A DNA stretch of 64,000 nucleotides, taken from the NCBI GenBank assembly GCA_036336695.1, contig JAYZFQ010000084.1, positions 9,913 to 73,912 of the forward strand, written 5' to 3'. Every line of letters begins with the position of its first letter. Position 1 is the stretch's first letter. The position numbers were made by a program, and so were the translations under genes. Source of the DNA: GCA-2729515 sp036336695. Lineage in GTDB: Bacteria > Myxococcota_A > UBA9160 > SMWR01. This document shows positions 1 through 9,040 of the stretch, piece by piece. Below the pieces are notes generated by a model that was not told the DNA's origin, did no database searches, and saw nothing but the letters and a program-made list of their open reading frames with translations.

Positions 1-846
1 CGGGTCGACGTGGGAACCGTGTACGTGAGTCGTGATCGGGACGGGCCCCTCGTAGGGTTCGGGATTTCGTCCAGCGCAATCGGTGCGGTACACCCGCCGC
101 GGCGGTCCCGGTCCGCTTCGATCGGCGTAGAAGAAGCATTCCTGGCTGGGATTGGCCCAGTGCAGTGTCTGGTCGACAGGCAGGATGTGCCGCAGGTACT
201 TGCGTCGTGCGTCGCCGACGCGGTACGGCTTGCCGGTTTTCTCATTGACCTCGACGAGTTCGTTGACCCATTTCACCTGCACCGGCTTGTTGGCGATCGT
301 CTCCATCGTGAAGGCGGGGTAGTTGAACTGCGAAACCGCAAGTTCGCGCTTTCCGCAGCCGGGGAGCCCCGGCCAGATCGCGCAGTACGTTTCGAAGCGC
401 CGACTGGGCTTGGGAACCTCCGTGCGCAGGTCGGGCGCCACGGGGGGGATCGGGTCCTCCTGGGGGCCGTAGCTCCACACGGTGGTCGAGGGGTAGCCCC
501 GGTTGCCGTCCAGCCACGTCATTGCCGAGCAGTCGGCGCCCAGGTCGCACCACTGCCCGCCGGGCAGGATCTGTTGCTCGAACTCGCGGACCGCGATGTC
601 GTAGCGGTTCGGCCCCTCGGCGTTGTGACGCATCACCCCGGGAAACACCAGGCTGACCTGGTACTTGGGGATCTGGAATGGGTTGAGTACCGACAACGCG
701 CCGCCCGTTCGGCGGTCGATCTGCTTTGCCGTGGAGATCATGGGTTGGGCGTCGCTGGAACTGGGCTTCAGCACCAGTCCCGCGACGGCAGCCATGGCGA
801 CGAGGCCAATTACGCCCCAGGTCGCCCGTCCAAAGAACTTCCGCAT
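1..846 (-). CDS. Multicopper oxidase, N-terminal part (runs off window)
   Basis: The reading frame is open from an ATG at 846 to the window edge (282 codons), so only the N-terminal part is present. It starts with an uncleaved-looking or secretory hydrophobic segment (about residues 8-26). Near the edge it carries TTHVHGSHV, the HxHG copper-ligand motif of the first cupredoxin domain, preceded by PYEGPVPI, a spacing typical of laccase/CotA/bilirubin-oxidase-type enzymes. Such enzymes oxidise phenols or metals at a type 1 copper and reduce oxygen at a trinuclear cluster. The start follows an AGGCTCTCC-type weak ribosome site. It is divergent from the GH16 gene. The rest of the copper ligands lie outside the window, so the substrate class cannot be judged. 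Confidence 0.85.
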   Translation of the reverse strand, partial: MRKFFGRATWGVIGLVAMAAVAGLVLKPSSSDAQPMISTAKQIDRRTGGALSVLNPFQIPKYQVSLVFPGVMRHNAEGPNRYDIAVREFEQQILPGGQWCDLGADCSAMTWLDGNRGYPSTTVWSYGPQEDPIPPVAPDLRTEVPKPSRRFETYCAIWPGLPGCGKRELAVSQFNYPAFTMETIANKPVQVKWVNELVEVNEKTGKPYRVGDARRKYLRHILPVDQTLHWANPSQECFFYADRSGPGPPRRVYRTDCAGRNPEPYEGPVPITTHVHGSHVDP

Positions 847-1354
847 GGAGAGCCTCCGCTTGGACACGTGCTATTCAGCAGCAATTATGTTCGATTGTCT
901 TATTAAATATGGAGGGAAATCAACTCGAATCCCCCTCGCTTAACCTCAGAAGTGAGGTTTTTTGACTACGATCCCCCCTCCAGCAGGTGCCGAGGCCCGA
1001 TCGGCGGCGCCACGGGCGCCCCCGGAGCCTTCATTGGGATGGGTGAGAGGCTTCTCCCTTGCCCATTTGAGCGATGAGGTTCTCGGCGGCCCGGCCCAGT
1101 CTGCGCCCCCATGTGCGAGTTGCTTCCCCGAGTGGAGTTGCCGCTGGCTTGCCGGTGGCAAGCCATTGCGTTCTGGCACCAACCCTCCAGTGACACGCGC
1201 CCCCGGGCCGCGTTAGCGGGTTGCCGCGTGCGGTTTCGTGACACCGCGCACTTCGACCGAGAAGCGGGCTCGAAATACTTCCGGGAGGGGATGGTCGAAC
1301 GGCTGGGCGTTCGGGGCGTCGTTTTCAAGTCAACGACAGCGGGAGGATCTGCAG
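847..1354. other. Divergent intergenic region, 508 bp
   Basis: The region separates the multicopper oxidase (minus) from the GH16 lipoprotein (plus). Positions about 870-940 are clearly more AT-rich than the surroundings and probably hold promoter elements. The only structured element I see is the hairpin plus T-run at 942-963. Short open frames here have no coding character and I do not call them. A GGGAGG ribosome site at 1341-1346 serves the start at 1355. Confidence 0.5.
942..963 (+). terminator. Intrinsic terminator-like hairpin
   Basis: AACCTCA (942-948), loop GAAG, TGAGGTT (953-959) form a perfect 7-bp stem followed at once by further T residues to 963. This is the classical rho-independent layout on the plus strand. 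No plus-strand gene ends upstream, since the gene before it is read leftward, so it may end a short leader or small RNA started in the AT-rich stretch at about 870-910. Confidence 0.6.
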
Positions 1355-4300
1355 ATGGGGAGCGCCGGAATCGATTGTCTGAGCCAGGTCCCGACTTCCG
1401 AACCGCAGGCGCGTGCGCCCCGGAGTGCCGGCGCCCTGGTGGCGGGACTGTTGCTCGTGGTCTTGCTCCAGGTGGGTTGTAGTGACATTCCCGGCTTGTG
1501 CGCCCAGACCGGCGGGTGTGTCGTTTTGCCGCTTCCGGCGCGCTTCGAGCGCGACGTTCCGGTTCCGGGTGGGACGGTGCGGGTCGGGCTGGTGGAGGTC
1601 GAGGGCGGCATTGCGCGGTTTTTCGTCGTGGGAGCGCCATGGGCGGACCTGGAGGTGGAGAGCGACACGATTTCACGCCTCACCCGCATGCTCCACGCGG
1701 GTGGCCACAACGAATACCCGGTCCACGGCTTGACACCCGGCGATGCGATCGATTTCCGCTTTCGCGTCGGGACCGGAATCTCTCCCGGGCAGGTCTGGAG
1801 TGACTGGTTCCAGCATGTCTACGTCGGTCGCAACGCCGAGCCCGCCACCGGATCCACACCGCGCGTTCGCCCCCTGGCCGGCGGGCGGTTGTCGTTCGAA
1901 GTCGACGACGTTCCCTGGGCGGAGCTGCACCGCGAAGAGGCGGGTGTCGTTCGCGGGCGGCGCCTCGGCGTTGACGGGAACCGTCACGCGCTGACCCTGG
2001 ACGGTCTCGTGAACGGGGAACTCGTCGTCTACCGCTGGGTGATTGGCATCGACCAGGTCCCGGGTCAGTACGACACCGACTGGACCACTCTCGTCTACGA
2101 GGATCCCTCCGTGGCAACCGCGCCGGCTCCCGCCGCCGGCAGCGAACCGCCGCAGCCCGCGGAAGCGGACGAATGGATTCTGGTGTGGGGGGATGAATTC
2201 GATTCCCCCGCTGGTGAGTCGCCGGATGCATCGCGCTGGGTGTTCGACCTCGGCGGGTCGGGCTGGGGCAACGCGGAGCGCCAGTACTACACCGACCGAC
2301 CGGAAAACGCGTCGATGGACGGAGAGGGACACCTCGTCATCGCGGCCCGAGAGGAATCGCTGCCTGGAACGTCGTGCTGGTACGGAACGTGCCGCTACAG
2401 CTCCGCCCGCTTGAAGACCCAGGGGCGCTTCGAACAGCAGTACGGGCGAATCGAGATGCGGGCCCAGCTTCCGTTCGGCCCAGGACTCTGGCCGGCGTTC
2501 TGGATGCTCGGTGCGGAACTCGGCTCGGTGGGCTGGCCCGCCGCCGGGGAGATCGACGTCATGGAGAACATCGGTCGCGAGCCGTCCGAGGTCCACGGGA
2601 CGGTGCACGGGCCGGGCTATTCCGGGGCAGGGGGAATCGGTTCCGGGTTTCGCCTTCCCGAAGGAGAACGGTTTGCCGATGCCTTCCATACGTTTGCGAT
2701 CGAATGGGCTCCCGAATCGGTCCGGTGGTTCGTCGATGGCCACCTCTACCAGACCCTGACGCCCGCGAACCTCCCCCCCGACGCGCCGTGGGTCTTCGAC
2801 CAGCCCTTCTTCCTGCTTCTCAACGTCGCCGTGGGTGGTTATTGGCCGGGTGATCCCGACGCGACCACGGCGTTTCCCCAGCATCTGCGGGTCGATTACG
2901 TGCGGGTCTTCGAGCGGCAAGAGTCTCCCTCCGGCACCACCCGGGAGGGATCCCGGCGCATCGAAGCCGAGGATTTCGACGCCCAGTGGGGTGTGCTCAC
3001 CGAACGCGTCTCGAGTGCGAGCGGGGGAGCGAACATCGGCTGGGTCGCCCGGGGAGACTGGAGCGTCTACCGAGACGTCGACTTCGGGAACCGGGAGGTC
3101 GAATCGGCCGCCCTGCGGGTGGCCTCGGGGGCAGGCGTTTCCGGGGAAGTCGCGGTTCGGCTCGATTCCGTGTCGGGCCCGCGGCTCGCGGTCTTTCCCC
3201 TCGAGGATACGGGGGGCTGGGAGGACTGGGTCCGCCTGGAGCGCCCGTTGGAGACGCTTCCTGACGGCCGGCGCGATGTCTATCTCGTGTTCGACAGTGC
3301 GGCAGGCCGTCGAGAACTCGGGAACGTCGATTGGCTCGAGTTTGGCCTGGCCCCGATCGCCGAACCCGTGTCTCCGGAAGGGGTTGTGCCGCCCGCCGCC
3401 CCGGCGGCCATACCCGAGACCGGCTCGGAAGCTCCCTCGGACCCGTCCGGTGCGAGCGAGCAGCCCGTGGCCTCTCCGCCCGCGACCCAGGCCCCCGGGC
3501 CCGTAGCCTCCGCGAAGCTGGAGGAGACCCAGCGCAGTCTCTACCTCCTCTCGGGCGCTAGTTCCGCGGGGGTCGGCGTGCTTTCGCCGGCCCCGGGTTC
3601 GGCGGGTTCGTTCGACCGGATTCCCGGGGACGGGTCCCCGATTGCCTGGGAGGCCCGGGACCTGGTTGCGCCCTACGTCCCCAGGCTTGGGGGTACCCGC
3701 CTCGAACTGTGGTTGGACGGTGTCCAGACGCCCGGCATCTATGCCCAGGCGCGGGTGCTCTACGACTTCGAAGGCGACGGCACGCCCGATCGGGTCGAGA
3801 CCTTCGTCGCGGCTCCCGCGCACGACCACGTCGGTCTCGACCTCTACGACTCGGAAGCGTTTCCGCTGGTCGCGGAGCAAGGTGTCTTCGCAGACCTGGA
3901 CGGGGGGACGGTGCGGCTGGAGTTGCGCGACCCGCATTTCCTCGACGGCCCGGAGGTGCGCGTCGGCGCCTCGCTTCGCGAGCACCAGGTGTCCAAGGTG
4001 GATGTCCCCTTCGAGCTGAACGTCGCGGAATTCACGGCCGTCTCCGTGACGCCGGAAGCCAACGCGTTCCACCCCGCGATCGTCTGCGCCGGTCCGGCAG
4101 TCGACCCGCGCTGTGGGCCGGCGTTCGATCCGGGCCGGGCCCTGACCGAACGCGAACTCGAGGCGGCGCTCGAAAATGGCCTGGAAGCCTTCCGCCTCGC
4201 CGGCGCACACGGAGCCTGCGCCGCGTGCCACAGCCCGGATGCTTTCGACCTCGCTGTGATCGGCTACAGCGACGCGGACATCCGGCGGCGGGCGTTGGAA

Positions 4301-5734
4301 CACGTTTCCCAAACCCGCGCAGAGGAGATCGTGCAGCTGGTCCATGCCCAGCGGCAGCAGCACGACCTTCGCGAAGTTCTTCACCCCGCGGAATTCCGAC
4401 CGCTCCAGCCCGGGTTCGTACCGCTTCCGGGTTTGCGGCCCGCGGACCGGGACCTGGCGTTTCTTCAGCACCTGCGCGACGAGGTCGGTCTGTTGCTCGT
4501 GACGGATGTCATCGACTCGCGCGAGAAGGCCGAAGCTGCGGAAGAACAACTTCGGGGCATCGATCTCGGCGAACTCCGCATCGGGGTCCGGCTCGACCGT
4601 TGGTCCGAAGACGCATTCCACGGACCGAGTCACACGGGACAGGACCTGACGGATCCCAGCGGGACCCGCGGACACGCGGCCAGCGTGGCCGAGTGGCTGC
4701 CGAACCTGGGTGTCGCGCCCCAGTCGGAGCACGCAGACGCGTACTACGCGCTCTTCGATGCCTACGCGGCGGACCCTTCGGACCTCAACTTCTGGCGCTT
4801 CTACGCTGCGATCCGGGAGCTCACCGAGAGCGAAGAGCGGCTGGACGGGGAGGCGGAAAGGCGCGCCTACGAGTGGATGCTCACCAAGTACGAGTCGGTT
4901 CAGATCATGTCGCACATGCTCCGGAAGCGTACGCGCGATTACCCGGACCGGGTCGTGGACCGGTTCGGTCATGACGAGATCGCCGACGTGGAGATTGCGA
5001 TCCGCCGGAACCCCTTCTGGCGGGTGGGCGACCTGATCCGCCAGCGCCCGCTCCACTGCAATCACCCCGATGGTTGCACCGTGTTCCCGGATTTCGTGCC
5101 GGTGGAAGCCGATCTCTGGAAGCAGGAGGTGCAGTCGCGGGTTCTCCAGCGCGCCTGGTTCTGGGCGGGGTGGGTCACCGACCCGGCGCTCCTCACGTCG
5201 GACGACTCCTTCCCGACGATTTCGGGCGACTACTTCTACCCGCTTCACCACGGGCCCTTCCCGGGGCACTACGCGTTCATCCTGGCGAAGCTGTCCACGG
5301 AAAAGGCGAACGCGACCGGCTGGGAGGTCTCCGGCGGTGCCGGAACGGCGGGACACGGAAAATGGGCGAGCATTCGGCCCTTCCTTGTCTACAAGCACAG
5401 CGAGTTCCAGAGGCCGCAGCTTTCCGAGGCCGACCCGCGGCACGCGCTCTACTACCGCTTGATGGCCAACGTCGCGCGCATGTGGATCTACCTGGTGGAT
5501 GCCGACCTGGAGGCGACGGGAGAGGCCTTCGATCGTGCCGGCACGGCCAAGGCGGTGAACTTCGCCCGCTTGAACTGGCTCGACAGTGTCGAGCCCGGCG
5601 GCCCGAGAGCCGAGATCTACGGCGTGTTCGACGCCATCGTCGAGAAGCTGAGAACGGCGAAAGAACTCCGCCAGCAGCACCACACGTACGACCTCTACGA
5701 TTATCTTCCCGTGGCCGACGTCGATGTGGACTAG
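1355..5734 (+). CDS. GH16 beta-glucanase / CBM6 / c-type heme lipoprotein
   Basis: A 1459-residue exported protein. A hydrophobic signal ends in a lipobox-like LLQVGC (Cys42). Two beta-sandwich-like repeats follow (about 50-265), then a GH16 domain (about 272-525) with the catalytic ExDxxE, E399-D401-E404 in EIDVMENIG. A CBM6 (about 535-664) begins RIEAEDFD, and a Pro/Ala linker leads to another beta-rich region (about 725-860). A single CAACH heme-binding motif (residues 955-959) lies in a long C-terminal part I cannot assign. GH16 enzymes cleave beta-1,3/1,4-glucans or galactans. Fusion to a cytochrome motif is unusual. I chose the ATG at 1355 because GGGAGG precedes it by 8 bases; an upstream in-frame start at 1238 lacks this and would hide the signal peptide. 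It is the first gene right of a divergent multicopper oxidase. Confidence 0.85.
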   Translation: MGSAGIDCLSQVPTSEPQARAPRSAGALVAGLLLVVLLQVGCSDIPGLCAQTGGCVVLPLPARFERDVPVPGGTVRVGLVEVEGGIARFFVVGAPWADLEVESDTISRLTRMLHAGGHNEYPVHGLTPGDAIDFRFRVGTGISPGQVWSDWFQHVYVGRNAEPATGSTPRVRPLAGGRLSFEVDDVPWAELHREEAGVVRGRRLGVDGNRHALTLDGLVNGELVVYRWVIGIDQVPGQYDTDWTTLVYEDPSVATAPAPAAGSEPPQPAEADEWILVWGDEFDSPAGESPDASRWVFDLGGSGWGNAERQYYTDRPENASMDGEGHLVIAAREESLPGTSCWYGTCRYSSARLKTQGRFEQQYGRIEMRAQLPFGPGLWPAFWMLGAELGSVGWPAAGEIDVMENIGREPSEVHGTVHGPGYSGAGGIGSGFRLPEGERFADAFHTFAIEWAPESVRWFVDGHLYQTLTPANLPPDAPWVFDQPFFLLLNVAVGGYWPGDPDATTAFPQHLRVDYVRVFERQESPSGTTREGSRRIEAEDFDAQWGVLTERVSSASGGANIGWVARGDWSVYRDVDFGNREVESAALRVASGAGVSGEVAVRLDSVSGPRLAVFPLEDTGGWEDWVRLERPLETLPDGRRDVYLVFDSAAGRRELGNVDWLEFGLAPIAEPVSPEGVVPPAAPAAIPETGSEAPSDPSGASEQPVASPPATQAPGPVASAKLEETQRSLYLLSGASSAGVGVLSPAPGSAGSFDRIPGDGSPIAWEARDLVAPYVPRLGGTRLELWLDGVQTPGIYAQARVLYDFEGDGTPDRVETFVAAPAHDHVGLDLYDSEAFPLVAEQGVFADLDGGTVRLELRDPHFLDGPEVRVGASLREHQVSKVDVPFELNVAEFTAVSVTPEANAFHPAIVCAGPAVDPRCGPAFDPGRALTERELEAALENGLEAFRLAGAHGACAACHSPDAFDLAVIGYSDADIRRRALEHVSQTRAEEIVQLVHAQRQQHDLREVLHPAEFRPLQPGFVPLPGLRPADRDLAFLQHLRDEVGLLLVTDVIDSREKAEAAEEQLRGIDLGELRIGVRLDRWSEDAFHGPSHTGQDLTDPSGTRGHAASVAEWLPNLGVAPQSEHADAYYALFDAYAADPSDLNFWRFYAAIRELTESEERLDGEAERRAYEWMLTKYESVQIMSHMLRKRTRDYPDRVVDRFGHDEIADVEIAIRRNPFWRVGDLIRQRPLHCNHPDGCTVFPDFVPVEADLWKQEVQSRVLQRAWFWAGWVTDPALLTSDDSFPTISGDYFYPLHHGPFPGHYAFILAKLSTEKANATGWEVSGGAGTAGHGKWASIRPFLVYKHSEFQRPQLSEADPRHALYYRLMANVARMWIYLVDADLEATGEAFDRAGTAKAVNFARLNWLDSVEPGGPRAEIYGVFDAIVEKLRTAKELRQQHHTYDLYDYLPVADVDVD

Positions 5735-5740
5735 TCGCTG

Positions 5741-6913
5741 CTAGGGAGAGACGCCATAGGCGCGGAGCACGTTCGCGCCGAGGAAGTCCGCACGGACGGG
5801 TTCGGGCAGCTCCTGGACGAGGCGCGCGAGTTCGGGAACGTACTCGGGCGGGTGGTCGGGGTGAGGAAAGTCGGACGCCCAGAAGAAACGGTCCGACCCG
5901 ACGAGGGGAATGATCGGGGCGAGCGCTGTTTCGTCCGGATCCCCCGAAATCCAGCACTGGCGTCGAAAGTAGAAACTCGGCTTCTCGGGGAGGACCTGCC
6001 GGGCCGGGATTCCCTGGGGTGAGGTGTAGACCGTGTCCATGCGGTCGAGCCAGTAACCCACCCAGCCGGCTCCCGATTCGAGTACAGCAACGCGAAGCTG
6101 GGGAAACTTTTCGAAGACGCCGTATTGAAAGAGCGACGTGAATGCATGACGCACGGCGTCTGCCGAGGTCACGTTGAGAAAGAACGAATAGCGGCCGCTC
6201 GTGTATTCGCCGAAGCGTCCTGGTGCGGTCCATTTCGGCTCGAGAGAAGGGTGGATGCCGAGGGGGAGGCCGCAGTCCTGGGCAGCTGCAAAGACCCGGT
6301 CATGGGCCGGGTCTCCCAGGGGCTTTCGGCTCCACTGGAACGGGGGGACGAACACGCCCTTGACCCCGTCGCGGGCGGCTCGTTGCACTTCTCGTTCTGC
6401 GGCCTCGGGGTCTCCCAGCGACAACTGCGCCACGGGGAACAAGCGTTCGTCGGAGTCCGAGCAGAAGTCCACGATCCAGCGGTTGTAGGCGCGGAGCACG
6501 GCCTGGGTGAGCGGCTCGTCTTCGCACTCGGCGATCCAGAAGAGCGTCAACGTGGGGTAGAGAAACGCCCGCGCAATGTTTTCCATGTCGAGCCGCTGGA
6601 GCCGCTCCCGGGGATCCATCGCGCCCAGCGGTGCCTCGTCGACGTATTTCAGGCCTGTCGTGTGCTTGCGCTCGTAGACGTACCCGGCCACGCGGTCCAT
6701 GGCGCCGAGACCGGCGGGCATGCCGCGGCGCACGATCCGCGAGCTGCGTCCATCGATCTCCAGGTACTCGAGGCCCTCGTCATCGACCCGGATCCCCGGG
6801 GCCCGCTTCCGCAGCCCGGTTTCGAGGTAGTGCTCCCAGAGGTCCGGGGGCTCGAGCACGTGGCCGTCGCCGTCCACGGCGCCGGGAAAGGGGAGTTTGG
6901 GCAGGGTTTTCAT
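5741..6913 (-). CDS. Amidohydrolase family 2 (metal-dependent hydrolase)
   Basis: A 390-residue TIM-barrel amidohydrolase of the ACMSD-like group. Visible family features are DGDGHVLEPPDLW at the N-terminus (first metal-site strand), LGIHPSLEP near the middle, the strand around LESGAGWVG, and ASDFPHPDH near the C-terminus with the catalytic Asp. The usual N-terminal HxH reads DxH, as often seen in this subgroup. Relatives act as decarboxylases or hydrolases on aromatic or lactone-like substrates; the substrate here is unknown. The start at 6913 gives a normal N-terminus, whereas an upstream in-frame start at 7018 would overlap the divergent esterase promoter. It converges on the GH16 gene with 6 bases between stops. 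A paralogue lies at 35768-36991. Confidence 0.85.
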   Translation of the reverse strand: MKTLPKLPFPGAVDGDGHVLEPPDLWEHYLETGLRKRAPGIRVDDEGLEYLEIDGRSSRIVRRGMPAGLGAMDRVAGYVYERKHTTGLKYVDEAPLGAMDPRERLQRLDMENIARAFLYPTLTLFWIAECEDEPLTQAVLRAYNRWIVDFCSDSDERLFPVAQLSLGDPEAAEREVQRAARDGVKGVFVPPFQWSRKPLGDPAHDRVFAAAQDCGLPLGIHPSLEPKWTAPGRFGEYTSGRYSFFLNVTSADAVRHAFTSLFQYGVFEKFPQLRVAVLESGAGWVGYWLDRMDTVYTSPQGIPARQVLPEKPSFYFRRQCWISGDPDETALAPIIPLVGSDRFFWASDFPHPDHPPEYVPELARLVQELPEPVRADFLGANVLRAYGVSP

Positions 6914-7035
6914 CGGGCCCAGAGTTTCGCCGAGCCGCCCCCGGAGCGCATCGGGCCGACGCGAGAAACTTGCAGTCGCTCGACGCGGGAAACCCTGGCA
7001 GAATCTTGCGAGTTCCAAGCTTGGAGGATCTTCCC

Positions 7036-7989
7036 ATGGGTGAACCGTACGCGCTGGCGCCCGAATTCGTTTCGCAGCCCAAGATCACCATGCCGTCGAA
7101 CCGGTTGCTTTTGCGTGGCATCAATCTGCTGGTCCGCCTGCAGCGCCGCGGCTTTGCCTGGAGCGACGACGTGGCGGTGCACACGCATCGGGTTCCCGGC
7201 GCCGACGGAAATACGGTCCCGGTCTTCGAGATCGCGCCGAAGGATCTATCGGGCACCGCGCCGGCGCTCGTGGATTTTCACGGCGGCGGGTTCTTCTTCA
7301 CCTACGCGGGGCTTCACCTGACTGCTGCGGCGCGGTACGCGGTCGAAGGCCGCTGCCGCGTCTTCTTTCCCGACTACCGGCTGTCGACCCGGAACCCGTT
7401 CCCCGCGCCTTTCGACGATTGTTATGCCACGTTGACCTGGATACACGCGAACGCCGATCGCCTGGGTGTGGATCCCCAGCGGGTCGGGTTGATCGGTGAC
7501 AGCGCCGGGGGGGCCCTCGCTGCCGGTGTGGCCCAGAAGGCGTTGGACCGCAACGAAAATCCCATCTGTGCCCAGATCCTCATCTACCCCGTGACCGATC
7601 ACGAGACGAAGACCGAATCCGCACGCAAGTTCACGGACACCCCGTTCTGGAAGACGGCATCGAACCGCGTGATGTGGTCCGTCTATCTCCGGGGCAGCGA
7701 ACACCTGGCGAGCGGCGGGCGCGTACCGGTACCGGCGTACGCGGCGCCGCTGCACCGCGAGGACTTCGCCGGCCTCCCGCCTGCCTGGATCGAGGTGGCG
7801 GAATTCGATCCGTTGCGAGACGAAGGTCGGGACTACGCCGCCGCGCTCGAAGCCTCGGGCGTCCCTGTTGCCCTGCACGAGGTGAAGGGCGGCATTCACG
7901 GCTATGACCTCGTCGCCGACAGCCCCACGGCCGAAGCCATCTTCGGAGAGCGCTTGGCCGCGATCCGGCGTTTCTTCGCCGGGTCATGA
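7036..7989 (+). CDS. Alpha/beta hydrolase, HSL-type esterase
   Basis: A 317-residue cytoplasmic esterase of the hormone-sensitive-lipase family. It shows the oxyanion-hole HGGG (His82-Gly85), the nucleophile in GDSAGG (Ser156), Asp258 in EFDPLRDE and His288 in GGIHGYD, so the full catalytic triad is in place. It is expected to hydrolyse short-chain carboxylic esters. The ATG at 7036 has GGAGG nine bases upstream. Its stop overlaps the next start by four bases (ATGA), making it the first gene of an operon with the two small barrel proteins and the SDR. The divergent amidohydrolase starts 122 bases away, so the two units may share a control region. Confidence 0.9.
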   Translation: MGEPYALAPEFVSQPKITMPSNRLLLRGINLLVRLQRRGFAWSDDVAVHTHRVPGADGNTVPVFEIAPKDLSGTAPALVDFHGGGFFFTYAGLHLTAAARYAVEGRCRVFFPDYRLSTRNPFPAPFDDCYATLTWIHANADRLGVDPQRVGLIGDSAGGALAAGVAQKALDRNENPICAQILIYPVTDHETKTESARKFTDTPFWKTASNRVMWSVYLRGSEHLASGGRVPVPAYAAPLHREDFAGLPPAWIEVAEFDPLRDEGRDYAAALEASGVPVALHEVKGGIHGYDLVADSPTAEAIFGERLAAIRRFFAGS

Positions 7990-8348
7990 ACATGGAACCG
8001 GTCTTTTTCCTCGATCGGATCGTGCTCCGACCGGGGAAGCTGCGCGCGTTTCGGGACAAGCTCGCTGGGGAATACGTTCCGGCAGCCCACGCCCGCGGCC
8101 TGCGCCTCGTCGATGCGTGGTTGACGCCGCCCCTCGAACTGCACGACGACGGCAACGAACTCGTGCTCCTGTGGTCGCTGGCGGATGTCGGAGCGTTCTG
8201 GGAGATGCGCCGTTTGCAGGGCGAGGATCCGGAGGGTGCGCGCTGGTGGGGCGGCCTGGACGAGTGGGTGGTGTCCCGGAGTCGCCAGGTGCTGAAGCGG
8301 GACGGGCTCGTGGCGCCCGAAGCCGCCGGGAGCGCGAATCCGGCGTGA
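7986..8348 (+). CDS. Small ferredoxin-fold (NIPSNAP/EthD-like) protein
   Basis: A 120-residue protein without signal peptide. It begins with FFLDRIVLRPGKLRAFRDKL and continues with alternating strand/helix segments, the pattern of dimeric alpha-beta barrel proteins such as NIPSNAP or EthD. I do not see catalytic residues and cannot name a reaction. It overlaps the esterase stop by ATGA and is itself overlapped by the next gene, which strongly suggests translational coupling and a joint role in the same catabolic unit. Confidence 0.65.
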   Translation: MNMEPVFFLDRIVLRPGKLRAFRDKLAGEYVPAAHARGLRLVDAWLTPPLELHDDGNELVLLWSLADVGAFWEMRRLQGEDPEGARWWGGLDEWVVSRSRQVLKRDGLVAPEAAGSANPA

Positions 8349-9019
8349 TCCGACAGGTGGCGTTGTTGACTCTCCGCGCGGGCTGCACGCCGGCCCGGCT
8401 CCGGGCGTTCGAGGCCGCCCTGGACGCTGCCGACCGGGAACTCGGCGCCGTTTCGCACAGTCAGCTCGGTCGCCATCTCGCGGGGTCGCTGTGTGGGGAC
8501 TACACGTGGGATGTTCGGTTCGCAGGCGCGAACCCTCCGACCCTCGAAGCGCTGCTTGCGTCGGCTCCCCTTGCGGGGTGGTTCGATCCCCAGAGCGCGG
8601 ACTGCGTCGTGGCCGATACCGACGCGGTGCGTTTTGCTCCCCAGGGGAGGGAAATCCAGGCACCCGCCCTGGCGAAGGGAATCAAGCGGACCTTGTTGCT
8701 GCGGGTTGCGCCGACCACGCCCCCCGAGATCTGCGAACGCTTCGAGCGCGACATCCAGCGCATGCCGGGCTATGTCGCCGAGATCCGGAACTGGGCCTTC
8801 AGCCGCACCGATTCGGCGCTCCACGCCACGGACTGGACCCACGTCTGGGAACAGGAGTACGACGCACTGGACGGTCTGCAGGGTGCCTACATGCTCAGCC
8901 CGTTTCACTGGGGCTACATCGACGGCTGGTTCGACCCGGAGTTTCCCCAGCGCGTCGTCGAGGATCGGTTTGCCCATGTCTTCTGCGGCACGCCTTCCAG
9001 CGTGCTTGCCTGGGAATGA
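8345..9019 (+). CDS. Dabb-like tandem alpha-beta barrel protein
   Basis: A 224-residue protein with two stretches that each look like a stress-responsive alpha-beta barrel half (about 1-105 and 113-220). The second half holds a well-conserved-looking core: PGYVAEIRNWAFSR, then TDWTHVWEQEY and the FHWGYIDGWFDPE stretch. Proteins of this type sit in degradation operons, some acting as cyclases or aldolase-like dimers; no function can be assigned here. Translation most likely starts at the GTG at 8345, which overlaps the previous stop (GTGA). No ATG is available near the start of the homologous region. Confidence 0.65.
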   Translation: MIRQVALLTLRAGCTPARLRAFEAALDAADRELGAVSHSQLGRHLAGSLCGDYTWDVRFAGANPPTLEALLASAPLAGWFDPQSADCVVADTDAVRFAPQGREIQAPALAKGIKRTLLLRVAPTTPPEICERFERDIQRMPGYVAEIRNWAFSRTDSALHATDWTHVWEQEYDALDGLQGAYMLSPFHWGYIDGWFDPEFPQRVVEDRFAHVFCGTPSSVLAWE

Positions 9020-9040
9020 AGCGTTTTCGCGAGGAGACCC

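Noticed and set aside
1673..5683. 1336-codon open frame on the minus strand opposite the GH16 gene
   Set aside because: Long antisense frames are expected in high-GC genes with strong third-position bias. The plus strand carries GH16, CBM6 and heme motifs; the antisense translation is Arg/Gly-rich with no domain.
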